64,000 nt of DNA from the NCBI RefSeq assembly GCF_047807365.1, contig NZ_JBLOUI010000001.1:62001-126000 (forward strand), read 5' to 3'. A program made the position numbers and the translations under genes. The stretch comes from Peptacetobacter sp900539645 (lineage in GTDB: Bacteria > Bacillota > Clostridia > Peptostreptococcales > Peptostreptococcaceae). The notes beneath the pieces were generated by a model. It was not told where the DNA came from. It searched no databases and saw nothing but the letters and a program-made list of their open reading frames with translations. Within the stretch, counting starts at the first letter, position 1, and each line of letters opens with the position of its first letter. Positions 8,558 to 16,942 of this stretch are shown here, one piece after another.

Positions 8558-9802
8558 CTACAACTCAATTTCACTTACGCCTTTTCCAACAACACATACG
8601 CCCATTTTATCTATATCTAGTACATCTTTTATTACCCTATTTATATCCTCCATAGTTATAGAGTTTAATCCTTCTATAACATCTTCTAATGTTTCAACCT
8701 TTCCAGTTATAAGCATATACTTTCCTATAGCACTCATTCTACTCTCAGTGCTTTCCATTCCAAGCATAAACTCACCTTTTAGCTGCTCCTTAGAATTTTT
8801 TAATTCTTCCTCAGTTATTCCTTTTTCATTAAGAGATACAATCTCTTCTTTTATTAATCTATATACGTCCTCTAGATTTTCTGTACTCATACTAGCATAT
8901 ATTCCAAGCTCTCCCTTATCCCGGTAGAACTCTTGCTCTGAATAGATAGAATACACAAGGCCTTCATCTTCTCTAATTCTCTGGAATAATCTAGAAGTAG
9001 AGCTTCCTCCAAGTACATTGTTTATAATATCTATCGTATATACATCATTTGAGCTAGAGCCTATATTTTCACACTCAAAACAAATAGCTAGATTTGTCTG
9101 CTCATAATCTCTATCCTTCTTAACAACACAAGGATTGAATATCTCATCTTGTAGATTATAATCAGGCTTTTTCCCATTCCAATTTGCAAACTTATCTTCT
9201 ATAAGTTTGACAGTTTCGTCAAAATCAAAGTTTCCACATATTGAAAGAACTGCATTTTCTGGAACATAGAATTTTTCAAAGTAATTTAAAATAGCTTCTT
9301 TATTCATACTCTTAATAGATTCTTTGCTACCAAGTATGTTCTTTCCTATACCTTTATTATCATAGACTTTTTCAAGTAGTATGTCATATGTTAAATCCTC
9401 TGGGGAATCCTCGTACATTTTTAATTCCTCTGTTATTACACTCTTTTCTCTTTCGATATCTTTTTCATCGAATTTAGAATTTAATATCATATCAGAGAGA
9501 ATATCTATACCTATATTCAAATGTTCATCAAGGAGTCTTACATAATAACATGTACATTCTCTACCTGTAAAAGCATTGATTACACCGCCTAGATTTTCGA
9601 TTTCTGCAACCAACTGTTTTGATGTTCTGTTTTTAGTTCCTTTAAACATCATATGCTCTATAAAGTGAGATACACCATCTATATAATTTTCTTCTGTTTT
9701 TATTCCTGCTCTAAACCATATCCCCATAGATATCGATTTAAAGTAAGGAATTTCCTCGGCTATAATTGTAAGCCCATTTTTTAATTTTTTCGTTTTGTAC
9801 AT
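8558..9802 (-). CDS. M16 family zinc peptidase (YmxG/MlpA-like)
   Basis: This is a mitochondrial-processing-peptidase-like zinc protease. The 414-residue product has the inverted zinc motif HFIEH at residues 46-50, followed by MMFKGT, and the C-terminal half-domain typical of M16B enzymes. A role in protein or peptide turnover is likely, but no substrate can be named. It sits between pnp and aspartokinase, the usual place for this family in Firmicutes. A consensus promoter lies just upstream, and GGAGGAG precedes the ATG. Confidence 0.92.
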   Translation of the reverse strand: MYKTKKLKNGLTIIAEEIPYFKSISMGIWFRAGIKTEENYIDGVSHFIEHMMFKGTKNRTSKQLVAEIENLGGVINAFTGRECTCYYVRLLDEHLNIGIDILSDMILNSKFDEKDIEREKSVITEELKMYEDSPEDLTYDILLEKVYDNKGIGKNILGSKESIKSMNKEAILNYFEKFYVPENAVLSICGNFDFDETVKLIEDKFANWNGKKPDYNLQDEIFNPCVVKKDRDYEQTNLAICFECENIGSSSNDVYTIDIINNVLGGSSTSRLFQRIREDEGLVYSIYSEQEFYRDKGELGIYASMSTENLEDVYRLIKEEIVSLNEKGITEEELKNSKEQLKGEFMLGMESTESRMSAIGKYMLITGKVETLEDVIEGLNSITMEDINRVIKDVLDIDKMGVCVVGKGVSEIEL

Positions 9803-9841
9803 AACTCCTCCAAAAACATTTATTCTTTACTCCATTATACT

Positions 9842-9870
9842 ATTATAATTTACATAGAATATATTATCAA
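9842..9870 (-). promoter_or_regulatory. M16 peptidase-aspartokinase promoter
   Basis: The minus strand has TTGATA (9865-9870), 17 bases, then TATAAT (9842-9847), about 40 bases before the M16 start codon. Confidence 0.75.
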
Positions 9871-9950
9871 CTTCTAATAATTGAAAAAGAATTTGACAAC
9901 TACAACTGTTATTTTATTTTTATTTTTTCTGCACATCTATTTAAATAACA

Positions 9951-9987
9951 AAAAAAGAGATGCCTCAAAATTTTTCGGCATCTCTTG
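9951..9987 (-). terminator. pnp terminator
   Basis: The minus strand reads AAGAGATGCC-GAAAAATTTTGA-GGCATCTCTT followed by TTTTT, just after the pnp stop codon. Confidence 0.9.
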
Positions 9988-9999
9988 ATTATTCATTTA

Positions 10000-12087
10000 T
10001 TATAATAGAACTTTTCTAGAAAGGTTTATTCTTCCTTTTTCGTCTATTTCAGTTACTTTAACGTCTAATTCATCGCCTATGCTTAGAACATCTTCTACAT
10101 TGTTTACTCTTTCTTTAGATATCTGAGAAACGTGAAGAAGTCCTTCTTTACCTGGAAGTATTTCCATGAAAGCACCAAAGTTCATTATTCTAGTTACTTT
10201 ACCTCTGTATACTTTACCAACTTCTGCTTCAGCAACTATATTTCCGATAAGTTCTTTAGCTCTTTCTATCATAGCTTTGTCAGTACCAGCTATGAATACT
10301 TCACCAGTCTGTTCGATGTCTATTTTAACACCAGTTTCGTCTATTATCTTAGTTATAACTTTTCCACCAGGTCCTATTACATCTTTTATCTTATCTGGAT
10401 TTATGTTCATTCTTTCTATTTTTGGAGCGTATGGAGAAAGCTCTGGTCTTGGTTCAGATATAACTTTTCTCATTTCTCCAAGTATGTACATTCTACCTTC
10501 TCTAGCCTGTGCAAGAGCTCTTCTTAATATATCTTCATCTATACCGTCTATTTTTATATCCATTTGTATAGCTGTTATACCGTGTTCAGTACCTGCAACT
10601 TTGAAGTCCATATCTCCTAAGTGGTCTTCCATTCCCTGTATATCAGAAAGTACAACTACTTTATCGTGGTGTTTTATAAGACCCATAGCTATACCAGCTA
10701 CCATATCTTTTATTGGAACACCCGCATCTAATAATGATAATGTAGATGCACAAACACTCGCCTGAGAAGTTGATCCATTTGAGCTTAGTACTTCAGATAC
10801 TAATCTTATTGCATATGGGAAATCTTCCTGAGATGGTATTACTGGAAGTAATGCTCTTTCAGCAAGTGCCCCATGTCCTATTTCTCTTCTTCCTGGTCCT
10901 CTTGAAGGTCTAGCTTCACCTACTGAGTAAGCTGGGAAGTTATAGTGGTGCATATATCTTTTGTTTTCTTCTTCATCTAATCCATCAAGTTTCTGAACAT
11001 CACCTAAAGCTCCTAATGTAGCTATGTTCATTACCTGAGTCTGACCTCTTGTGAATATAGCAGAACCATGAGTTCTTGGTATCATACCAGTTTCACACCA
11101 TATAGGTCTTATTTCATTGTATTTTCTGTTGTCTGGTCTTACTTCTTCATCAGTTATTAAAGATCTAACTTCGTCTTTTATTATAGCCTGAAGAACTTCT
11201 TCTATATCTCCAGCTACTTCTTCAAAGTTTTCTAATTTTTCTTCAAAGTAAGCGAAAGTTTCTTCTTTAACTTTATCCATATTTTCCATTCTTTCCATTT
11301 TTTCAACAGTCTGAACGGCTTCTCTCATTTTTGCTGAAGCAAATTCTTTTACCCGAGCTTCTATATCTTCATCAGCGTGGTATAATTTTACTTCTTCTTT
11401 TTCTTTTCCTGAACCAGCTACTATTTCTTCTATGAACTCAACTATTTTTTTGATGTGTTCATGTGCGAATAATATAGCTTTTAACATAGTATCTTCAGAT
11501 ACTTCCTGAGCACCTGCTTCAACCATCATTATAGCGTCTTTTGTACCAGACACTACTAAGTGCATTTCACTTTTTTCTCTCTGTTCAGCGTTAGGGTTTA
11601 CAACGAATTCACCGTCAACTAAACCTATGCAAACTGATCCTGTTGGCCCATTGAAAGGTATATCAGATATTGATAATGCAACTGATGAACCTATCATAGC
11701 TACTATGTCAGGAGTACAATCCTGGTCTACTGAAAGAACAGTTGCTACAACCTGAACATCATTTCTGAATCCTTTTGGGAATAAAGGTCTTATTGGTCTA
11801 TCTATTAATCTTGATGTTAATATCGCTTTTTCTGAAGGTTTACCTTCTCTTTTTAAGAATCCACCAGGTATTTTACCTACTGAATATAATTTTTCTTCAT
11901 AATCAACACTTAGAGGGAAGAAATCTATTCCATCTCTTGGTTCTGCTGATTTTGTTGTGTTTACCATAACTACACTGTCACCGTATTTTACTATACAGTT
12001 ACCATTAGCCATTTCACATATTTTTCCTACTTCTACAGAAAGCTCTCTACCAGCAAATTCTGTAGTATATATCTTATGTTCAACCAT
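10000..12087 (-). CDS. pnp: Polyribonucleotide nucleotidyltransferase (PNPase)
   Basis: PNPase is a phosphorolytic 3'-5' exoribonuclease that works with RNase Y in the RNA degradosome. The 695-residue product has two RNase PH domains joined by an all-alpha linker, with the second-core signature RTHGSAIFTRGQTQ near residue 340. A KH domain (DVIGPGGKVITKI) and a C-terminal S1 domain (VYRGKVTRIMNFGAFMEIL) follow. The RBS AGGAGG precedes the ATG. Its position downstream of rpsO is standard, though degV lies between them here. Confidence 0.98.
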   Translation of the reverse strand: MVEHKIYTTEFAGRELSVEVGKICEMANGNCIVKYGDSVVMVNTTKSAEPRDGIDFFPLSVDYEEKLYSVGKIPGGFLKREGKPSEKAILTSRLIDRPIRPLFPKGFRNDVQVVATVLSVDQDCTPDIVAMIGSSVALSISDIPFNGPTGSVCIGLVDGEFVVNPNAEQREKSEMHLVVSGTKDAIMMVEAGAQEVSEDTMLKAILFAHEHIKKIVEFIEEIVAGSGKEKEEVKLYHADEDIEARVKEFASAKMREAVQTVEKMERMENMDKVKEETFAYFEEKLENFEEVAGDIEEVLQAIIKDEVRSLITDEEVRPDNRKYNEIRPIWCETGMIPRTHGSAIFTRGQTQVMNIATLGALGDVQKLDGLDEEENKRYMHHYNFPAYSVGEARPSRGPGRREIGHGALAERALLPVIPSQEDFPYAIRLVSEVLSSNGSTSQASVCASTLSLLDAGVPIKDMVAGIAMGLIKHHDKVVVLSDIQGMEDHLGDMDFKVAGTEHGITAIQMDIKIDGIDEDILRRALAQAREGRMYILGEMRKVISEPRPELSPYAPKIERMNINPDKIKDVIGPGGKVITKIIDETGVKIDIEQTGEVFIAGTDKAMIERAKELIGNIVAEAEVGKVYRGKVTRIMNFGAFMEILPGKEGLLHVSQISKERVNNVEDVLSIGDELDVKVTEIDEKGRINLSRKVLL

Positions 12088-12133
12088 AATCTATTTTTCC
12101 TCCTAATTCTTCCGTTTTCTCGTCTCAATTAAT

Positions 12134-12162
12134 ATATTATCAAAAATATCAAACTTCTACAA
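12134..12162 (-). promoter_or_regulatory. pnp promoter (candidate)
   Basis: TTGTAG (12157-12162) and TAATAT (12134-12139) on the minus strand are 17 bases apart, about 45 bases before the pnp start. Confidence 0.5.
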
Positions 12163-12185
12163 TATATTTAATCATTACTTAATTT

Positions 12186-13028
12186 TTAAAGAGAACTACT
12201 TAAAGCAATTATGTCTGGTCCAGTATGAGAACATATACATACTCCACCTCTTGTAAACATTACTTTTCTAGCTTTTATTCTCTTTCTAACTTCTTCTTCA
12301 AGACCTTTCATCTCGTCGTAATTTGCTCCACACCCTATTGTAACAATTTTATCTTCAAGTTTTCCATCGTTCATATTTATAAGTACGTCAACCATTGTGT
12401 GAGGAACTTTTTTCGCACCTCTTATTTTTTCTAACATTTTTATATCCCCATTTTCAACATAGAATAATGGCTGAACATGAAGAAGATTTCCTATTGTTGC
12501 TGTAGCGCTTGGGACTCTACCACTTTTCTTTAAATAAGTAAGAGTAGACGGTACAAATAATAAATGCACACTTTCCCTTATATTCTCTAATTCCTCTAGC
12601 ACTTCTTCATAACTTTTTCCTTCTTCTATCAATTCGCATGCTTTTATAACATACTGTCCACTTCCCAGAGAAAGGTTTAGCGTATCAAATACAGATATTT
12701 CTCCATTTTCACAATCTTCCTTCGCAAGTGTAGCACTCTGATAAGTTCCAGATGATTTTGAAGAGCCTGTTATACATATAACTTTTTTACCCTCAGAAGT
12801 ATACTTATCAAATGCTTCTCTAAACTCTATATATGTCGCCTGAGAAGTTTTAGGTATTTCTCCAGTAGATTTTACCCTTTTATAAAACTCCTCTTTACTT
12901 ATGTCGATTCCCTCTCTAAATTCCTCATTCTCGAACATTACTGTCAACGGAATAACTTCTAAATAAGGCTTAGCTGCTATTTCGTCTGGTATATCGCATA
13001 AACTATCGCATAATAGCTGAATATTCAT
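12186..13028 (-). CDS. DegV family fatty-acid-binding protein (FakB-like)
   Basis: DegV proteins bind a fatty acid and, in Firmicutes, act as the FakB partner of the fatty-acid kinase FakA. The 280-residue product opens with IQLLCDSLCDIP and has the family TSQATYIEF loop, the GSSKSSGTYQSA phosphate-region motif and the GRVPSATATIG segment. No fakA is visible in the window. It lies between rpsO and pnp, an unusual insertion in that conserved pair. GGAGG precedes the ATG. Confidence 0.9.
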   Translation of the reverse strand: MNIQLLCDSLCDIPDEIAAKPYLEVIPLTVMFENEEFREGIDISKEEFYKRVKSTGEIPKTSQATYIEFREAFDKYTSEGKKVICITGSSKSSGTYQSATLAKEDCENGEISVFDTLNLSLGSGQYVIKACELIEEGKSYEEVLEELENIRESVHLLFVPSTLTYLKKSGRVPSATATIGNLLHVQPLFYVENGDIKMLEKIRGAKKVPHTMVDVLINMNDGKLEDKIVTIGCGANYDEMKGLEEEVRKRIKARKVMFTRGGVCICSHTGPDIIALSSSL

Positions 13029-13119
13029 ATTATACCTCCTTGTTTCTGTTATTGAATTTTCAATTGAATAAAATAAAAATCCCCTATTATTTATTTTATC
13101 TTTATTATATTTCTATTTG

Positions 13120-13150
13120 AAAAAAGCAGGTAATTATATACCTGCTTTTT
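13120..13150 (-). terminator. rpsO terminator
   Basis: The minus strand reads AAAAAGCAGGTA-TATAA-TTACCTGCTTTTTT immediately after rpsO. Confidence 0.9.
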
Positions 13151-13163
13151 ACTGATAAATAAA

Positions 13164-13424
13164 TTATTTTCTTAAACCTAATTTTGCTATTAACGCTCTG
13201 TATCCTTCTAGGTCGTTTTCTTTTAAGTAAGAAAGTAAGTTTCTTCTTTTACCAACCATTTTTAATAGACCTCTTCTTGAGTGATGGTCTTTTTTGTGAA
13301 CTTTTAAGTGTTCGTTTAATTCGTTTATTCTAGCTGTTAATATAGCTATCTGTACTTCTGGAGAACCAGTATCTCCTTCTTTTCTTCCGAATTCTTTGAT
13401 TATTTCTGCTTTGTTTGCTAACAT
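13164..13424 (-). CDS. rpsO: 30S ribosomal protein S15
   Basis: S15 is a primary 16S rRNA binding protein of the small subunit. The 86-residue product (family length 86-89) starts MLANKAEIIKEFGRKEGDTG and contains HKKDHHSRRGLLKMVGKRR, the rRNA-binding helix-turn region. I placed the start at 13424, with GGAGG 8 bases upstream, rather than at the in-frame ATG at 13439, which has no usable site. It has its own promoter, a structured leader and a terminator. Confidence 0.98.
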   Translation of the reverse strand: MLANKAEIIKEFGRKEGDTGSPEVQIAILTARINELNEHLKVHKKDHHSRRGLLKMVGKRRNLLSYLKENDLEGYRALIAKLGLRK

Positions 13425-13439
13425 TTGTTTTTCCTCCAT

Positions 13440-13512
13440 GTATTTATTTTTAATCGCCCTTCACTAGGCAGTGATCGGAGTGTTCAACTGCTGAGTGTGG
13501 GTTAATCACCTT
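13440..13512 (-). promoter_or_regulatory. Candidate S15 autoregulatory leader
   Basis: Between the rpsO promoter and its ribosome binding site the minus-strand RNA can form a TCACT-GCCT-AGTGA hairpin next to AAGGGCGAUU. The GGG and UUAA of that segment can pair back to UUAACCC at the 5' end, closing a multi-branch junction. Clostridial and bacillar rpsO mRNAs carry S15-binding leaders of this general kind. The pairing is my reading; the class is not proven. Confidence 0.55.
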
Positions 13513-13516
13513 AATT

Positions 13517-13545
13517 ATATTAACATATCTTAAAAGTATTTGCAA
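13517..13545 (-). promoter_or_regulatory. rpsO promoter
   Basis: On the minus strand TTGCAA (13540-13545) and TAATAT (13517-13522) are 17 bases apart, just past the ribF stop codon. The transcript would begin with the rpsO leader. Confidence 0.7.
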
Positions 13546-13552
13546 ATATTTT

Positions 13553-14491
13553 TTAGTCATCCATTTTATTATTTGACAAATACTTCTGTCTTACAAATCC
13601 AGTGTCTAAATCTAACTGCTTTCTCAATTCGTCAAGCGATTCAAATTTTTTCTCATCTCTAATTTTTTCTAAAAACTCAATTCTAACTCTTTTTCCATAT
13701 ATATCTTCATCAAAGTCTAGTATATTTGTTTCTATTGAAAGATATTTTCCATTAACCGTTGGATTCATACCAACATTAGTAGCTCCAAAATATTTCTTTC
13801 CATCTATGATTACTCTTGAAGCATATATTCCATTTTTAGGATTTATAATTTGATCCTTCAAGCTTATATTAGCTGTTGGGTATCCCATCTTTCTTCCATT
13901 TGCTTTTCCGTGGATTATCTCTCCTTCAATTACATAAGGAGTTCCTAAGTACTGAGGTATCTCATCAACACGACCTTTAGAAATCAATTCTCTTATAAAT
14001 GTACTACTAACTCTTATTCCATTTATTTTTATAGGCTGAACTATTTCAACTTCTATTCCATATTCATGTCCAATTTCCCTCAATACATCCACAGTTCCCT
14101 CTTTATTTCGTGCAAATGTAAAGTCATGACCTACAACTATTTTTTTTGCGTGAATTTTATCTTTTAATATCTTTACAATAAATTGCTCAGCTGATATTTG
14201 TGTCATAGCCTTATCAAATGGTATATCTATAAGGTAATCTATTCCAAAGCCTTCTATCAGCCTTTCCTTTTCTTTTTCATCAAATATATTCTTTACTTTT
14301 TCAGGAACAAAGTAGTTTATTGGATGATTTAAAAATGTAAAAACAGCACTTTTAATGCCTCTCGCTTTAGCATAAGTTGCAGTTTTTTCAATAAGCACCT
14401 GATGACCTTTATGTACGCCATCAAAGTTTCCTATCGTAACAACTGTATCAAATTCAATATCTATATCTTTTATAGCTTTAATAACTTTCAT
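13553..14491 (-). CDS. ribF: Bifunctional riboflavin kinase / FAD synthetase
   Basis: RibF converts riboflavin to FMN and then to FAD. The 312-residue product has the N-terminal adenylyltransferase motif TIGNFDGVHKGHQ near residues 20-32 and the C-terminal riboflavin-kinase motif KMGYPTANI near residue 207. It is the last gene of the long rimP-to-ribF run, 64 bases after truB. The RBS CGGAG is 7 bases from the ATG. Confidence 0.96.
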   Translation of the reverse strand: MKVIKAIKDIDIEFDTVVTIGNFDGVHKGHQVLIEKTATYAKARGIKSAVFTFLNHPINYFVPEKVKNIFDEKEKERLIEGFGIDYLIDIPFDKAMTQISAEQFIVKILKDKIHAKKIVVGHDFTFARNKEGTVDVLREIGHEYGIEVEIVQPIKINGIRVSSTFIRELISKGRVDEIPQYLGTPYVIEGEIIHGKANGRKMGYPTANISLKDQIINPKNGIYASRVIIDGKKYFGATNVGMNPTVNGKYLSIETNILDFDEDIYGKRVRIEFLEKIRDEKKFESLDELRKQLDLDTGFVRQKYLSNNKMDD

Positions 14492-14555
14492 ATTAATACT
14501 CCGGTAGTTTTAATAGAATTTATTTTTATCTAATATAAATCAACAAAACATCATC

Positions 14556-15464
14556 TTAAACGAAAATTTTGTCGCTTTTCACACTGACCTTTCCATTTTC
14601 TCTTATTAGTCTTCCAACTCCGATAAATCCTTCATGACTATAAACTCTTACATACTCATCCTTATCTGTGTAATTTTTCTCATCAAATCTATAAGACTCT
14701 ATAATTCCACCATTAGAATAGTATTTTACCGCATTATCTCTAAGCACTATCTTTGGATAGAAGTCTAAAGTATAGTCAATATCAAAAGCGTGATCCTCTA
14801 CAGTTCCGTCTTCTACAAATTTTTCTAACTCCTCAAAAGTTATAGAATTTTCTAGATTGAATTTCCCTGAAGATGTTCTAAGAAGGAAAGACATATGTCC
14901 TCCACATCCTAAGATTTCGCCGATATCATAACATATACTTCTTATATATGTCCCTTTTGAGCACTCGACATAGAATCTAATCTTGTTTCCTTCTATACTA
15001 AGTATCTCAATTTTTTTTATAGTAACTTTTCTAGGTTTAAGAACAATCTCGTCCTCTCTTCCACTTCTAACTAAATCGCACATTCTTTTGCCATTTACCT
15101 TTAAAGCAGAATACTTAGGTGGATATTGCTCTATATCACCTATCTGAGATTCAAATGCTTTTCTTATATCCTCTTCTTTATACTCAAAATCATCCGGAAC
15201 TTTAAATAATATCTCTCCAGATGAATCATAAGTATCTGTAGATGCTCCAAGAGTTAATTCACATAAATATGATTTTTCTTTATTTAAAATAAGCTCGCTT
15301 ACCTTTGTTGCTCTCCCTATACAGATAGGAAGTACTCCAGCAGCGTCTGGATCTAATGTACCAGTGTGTCCAATTTTCTTTATCTTTAAAATTTTTCTAG
15401 CTTTTCCAACGACATCATTTGATGTCATTCCAGTAGGTTTTAAAATACTTATTATCTTATCCAT
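14556..15464 (-). CDS. truB: tRNA pseudouridine-55 synthase TruB
   Basis: TruB makes pseudouridine 55 in the T loop of tRNAs. The 302-residue product has KPTGMTSNDVV near the start, the catalytic segment GHTGTLDPDAAGVLPI with the essential Asp at about residue 39, and the family motif YPPKYSALKVNGKR. It lies 10 bases after nrnA, as in most Firmicutes. Confidence 0.96.
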   Translation of the reverse strand: MDKIISILKPTGMTSNDVVGKARKILKIKKIGHTGTLDPDAAGVLPICIGRATKVSELILNKEKSYLCELTLGASTDTYDSSGEILFKVPDDFEYKEEDIRKAFESQIGDIEQYPPKYSALKVNGKRMCDLVRSGREDEIVLKPRKVTIKKIEILSIEGNKIRFYVECSKGTYIRSICYDIGEILGCGGHMSFLLRTSSGKFNLENSITFEELEKFVEDGTVEDHAFDIDYTLDFYPKIVLRDNAVKYYSNGGIIESYRFDEKNYTDKDEYVRVYSHEGFIGVGRLIRENGKVSVKSDKIFV

Positions 15465-15474
15465 ATAGTTAATC

Positions 15475-16476
15475 CTAAAAAGCCCTTAAAACCCGCTCTT
15501 TTATAATTTTCTCTGCATTTTCAATAGTGTCGTTTATTGTGCATCCAGCAGCTCTCACATGACCGCCACCGTTAAACTGCATTGCAATTTTACTAACATC
15601 TATATCATTTTTTGAGCGTAGGCTTATTTTTATTTCGCCCTTTCTTTTTTCTTTTAGGAATATTCCTACTTCAACATTTTCTATATCTCTAGTATATGTT
15701 GTTACGCCATCTATATCGTTATAGCCTATAGAATGTTTTTTCATCATATCTATAGAAACACATATAGAAGCTACTAACTGTCCATTAGGTGCTTCGGCTA
15801 TACTTAAAGTATTAAGAGCATCCCCAAGTAATCTATAGTAGTTTGGAGAATTACTCTGATATAATTTCTGTATAATCATATCTCTCTCAGCGCCATGCTC
15901 TAATAGAACCTTGGCCATTTCAAAGCTTGATGGTTCAGTAGATGAATATTGAAAGTTTCCTGTATCTGTTGAAAGTCCAGTGTATAGTCTAGTGGCTATT
16001 ACTTCATCTATATAGTCCTCATCTTTTAAATCGCCGTATCGTCTTATTATGTTGTATACAAGTTCACATGTAGATGACGCCTCACTGTCTATGTAGTTTA
16101 TCTCACAGAAACTAGCATCATTGCTGGCGTGGTGGTCTATACAAACTCTAACACTGGCATTTTTCTTAACATCGTCGCTTGTACAAATTCTTTTTTCATC
16201 TCCACAGTCAAGAGCTATCATTACATAATTATCTTCTTCTAGCTCTGTAGAGCTTATTTTATCTACTTCCTTAGAAAGAAATACTAGATTAGAAGGGATA
16301 TCATCATCTAGTACATGATATACCTTCTTCCCTAATCTTTCTAAAAATCTATACATTCCAAGAGTAGAACCTATATTATCTCCATCAGGACTGACATGTG
16401 AAGTAACTACGAAAACATTATTGTCTTCAATGCATTTTATTACACTGTCCATCTTTGGGATAAATTTACTCTTCAT
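15475..16476 (-). CDS. nrnA: Nano-RNase / pAp phosphatase NrnA (DHH-DHHA1)
   Basis: NrnA degrades short oligoribonucleotides and dephosphorylates 3'-phosphoadenosine 5'-phosphate. The 333-residue product has the DHH-family motifs SHVSPDGDNIGS near residue 27, ALDCGD near 88 and DHHASND near 114. A C-terminal DHHA1 motif NGGGHVRAAGC follows. Its ATG overlaps the rbfA stop region by 11 bases, which implies translational coupling. Confidence 0.95.
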   Translation of the reverse strand: MKSKFIPKMDSVIKCIEDNNVFVVTSHVSPDGDNIGSTLGMYRFLERLGKKVYHVLDDDIPSNLVFLSKEVDKISSTELEEDNYVMIALDCGDEKRICTSDDVKKNASVRVCIDHHASNDASFCEINYIDSEASSTCELVYNIIRRYGDLKDEDYIDEVIATRLYTGLSTDTGNFQYSSTEPSSFEMAKVLLEHGAERDMIIQKLYQSNSPNYYRLLGDALNTLSIAEAPNGQLVASICVSIDMMKKHSIGYNDIDGVTTYTRDIENVEVGIFLKEKRKGEIKISLRSKNDIDVSKIAMQFNGGGHVRAAGCTINDTIENAEKIIKERVLRAF

Positions 16477-16849
16477 CTTCTTCTACCTCTTTGCTGTTTT
16501 CCATATCGTGTTCCTGAACTTTCTTAATCAGACTATCCATGTACATTCCTCTTTCTATAGAGTCATCCACTTTGAATACTATCTCAGGTATATATCTAAG
16601 TTTTACTTTTCTTCCAACTTCTCTTCTTATATAGCCTGCTGCACTTTTTAATCCAGCAAGAGATTCTTCTTCATTTCCACCTAATAAACTAACATATACA
16701 AACGCATATCTTAAATCATTAGTAACATCTACATCTGTAACACTTATCATAGATGTTATTCTAGGGTCTTTTATTCCGTTTATTAACATCTGCCCTATTA
16801 TTTTTTTAATTTCTTCTGATATTCTTCTTGTTCTATTATATGATGTCAT
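16466..16849 (-). CDS. rbfA: Ribosome-binding factor A
   Basis: RbfA assists late maturation of the 30S subunit near helix 44. The 127-residue product shows the single KH-like domain, starting with YNRTRRISEEIKKIIGQ and containing KDPRI, VDVTNDLRYAFVYVS and the Leu-Arg-Tyr-x-Pro-Glu segment. The C-terminus is very acidic. It follows infB by 93 bases and overlaps nrnA. Confidence 0.96.
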   Translation of the reverse strand: MTSYNRTRRISEEIKKIIGQMLINGIKDPRITSMISVTDVDVTNDLRYAFVYVSLLGGNEEESLAGLKSAAGYIRREVGRKVKLRYIPEIVFKVDDSIERGMYMDSLIKKVQEHDMENSKEVEEDEE

Positions 16850-16942
16850 ATCTTCGACCTCTTTCCTTTTGTAATTTTTAAATTAGCAGCCGACTTAAAT
16901 ATGTTTAATCTCCTAAAATTAAGAGAAACATCTTATTATCTA

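Noticed and set aside
10166..10765. Plus-strand open frame of 199 codons opposite pnp
   Set aside because: Antisense shadow of the PNPase C-terminal region, with no family resemblance and no initiation signal.
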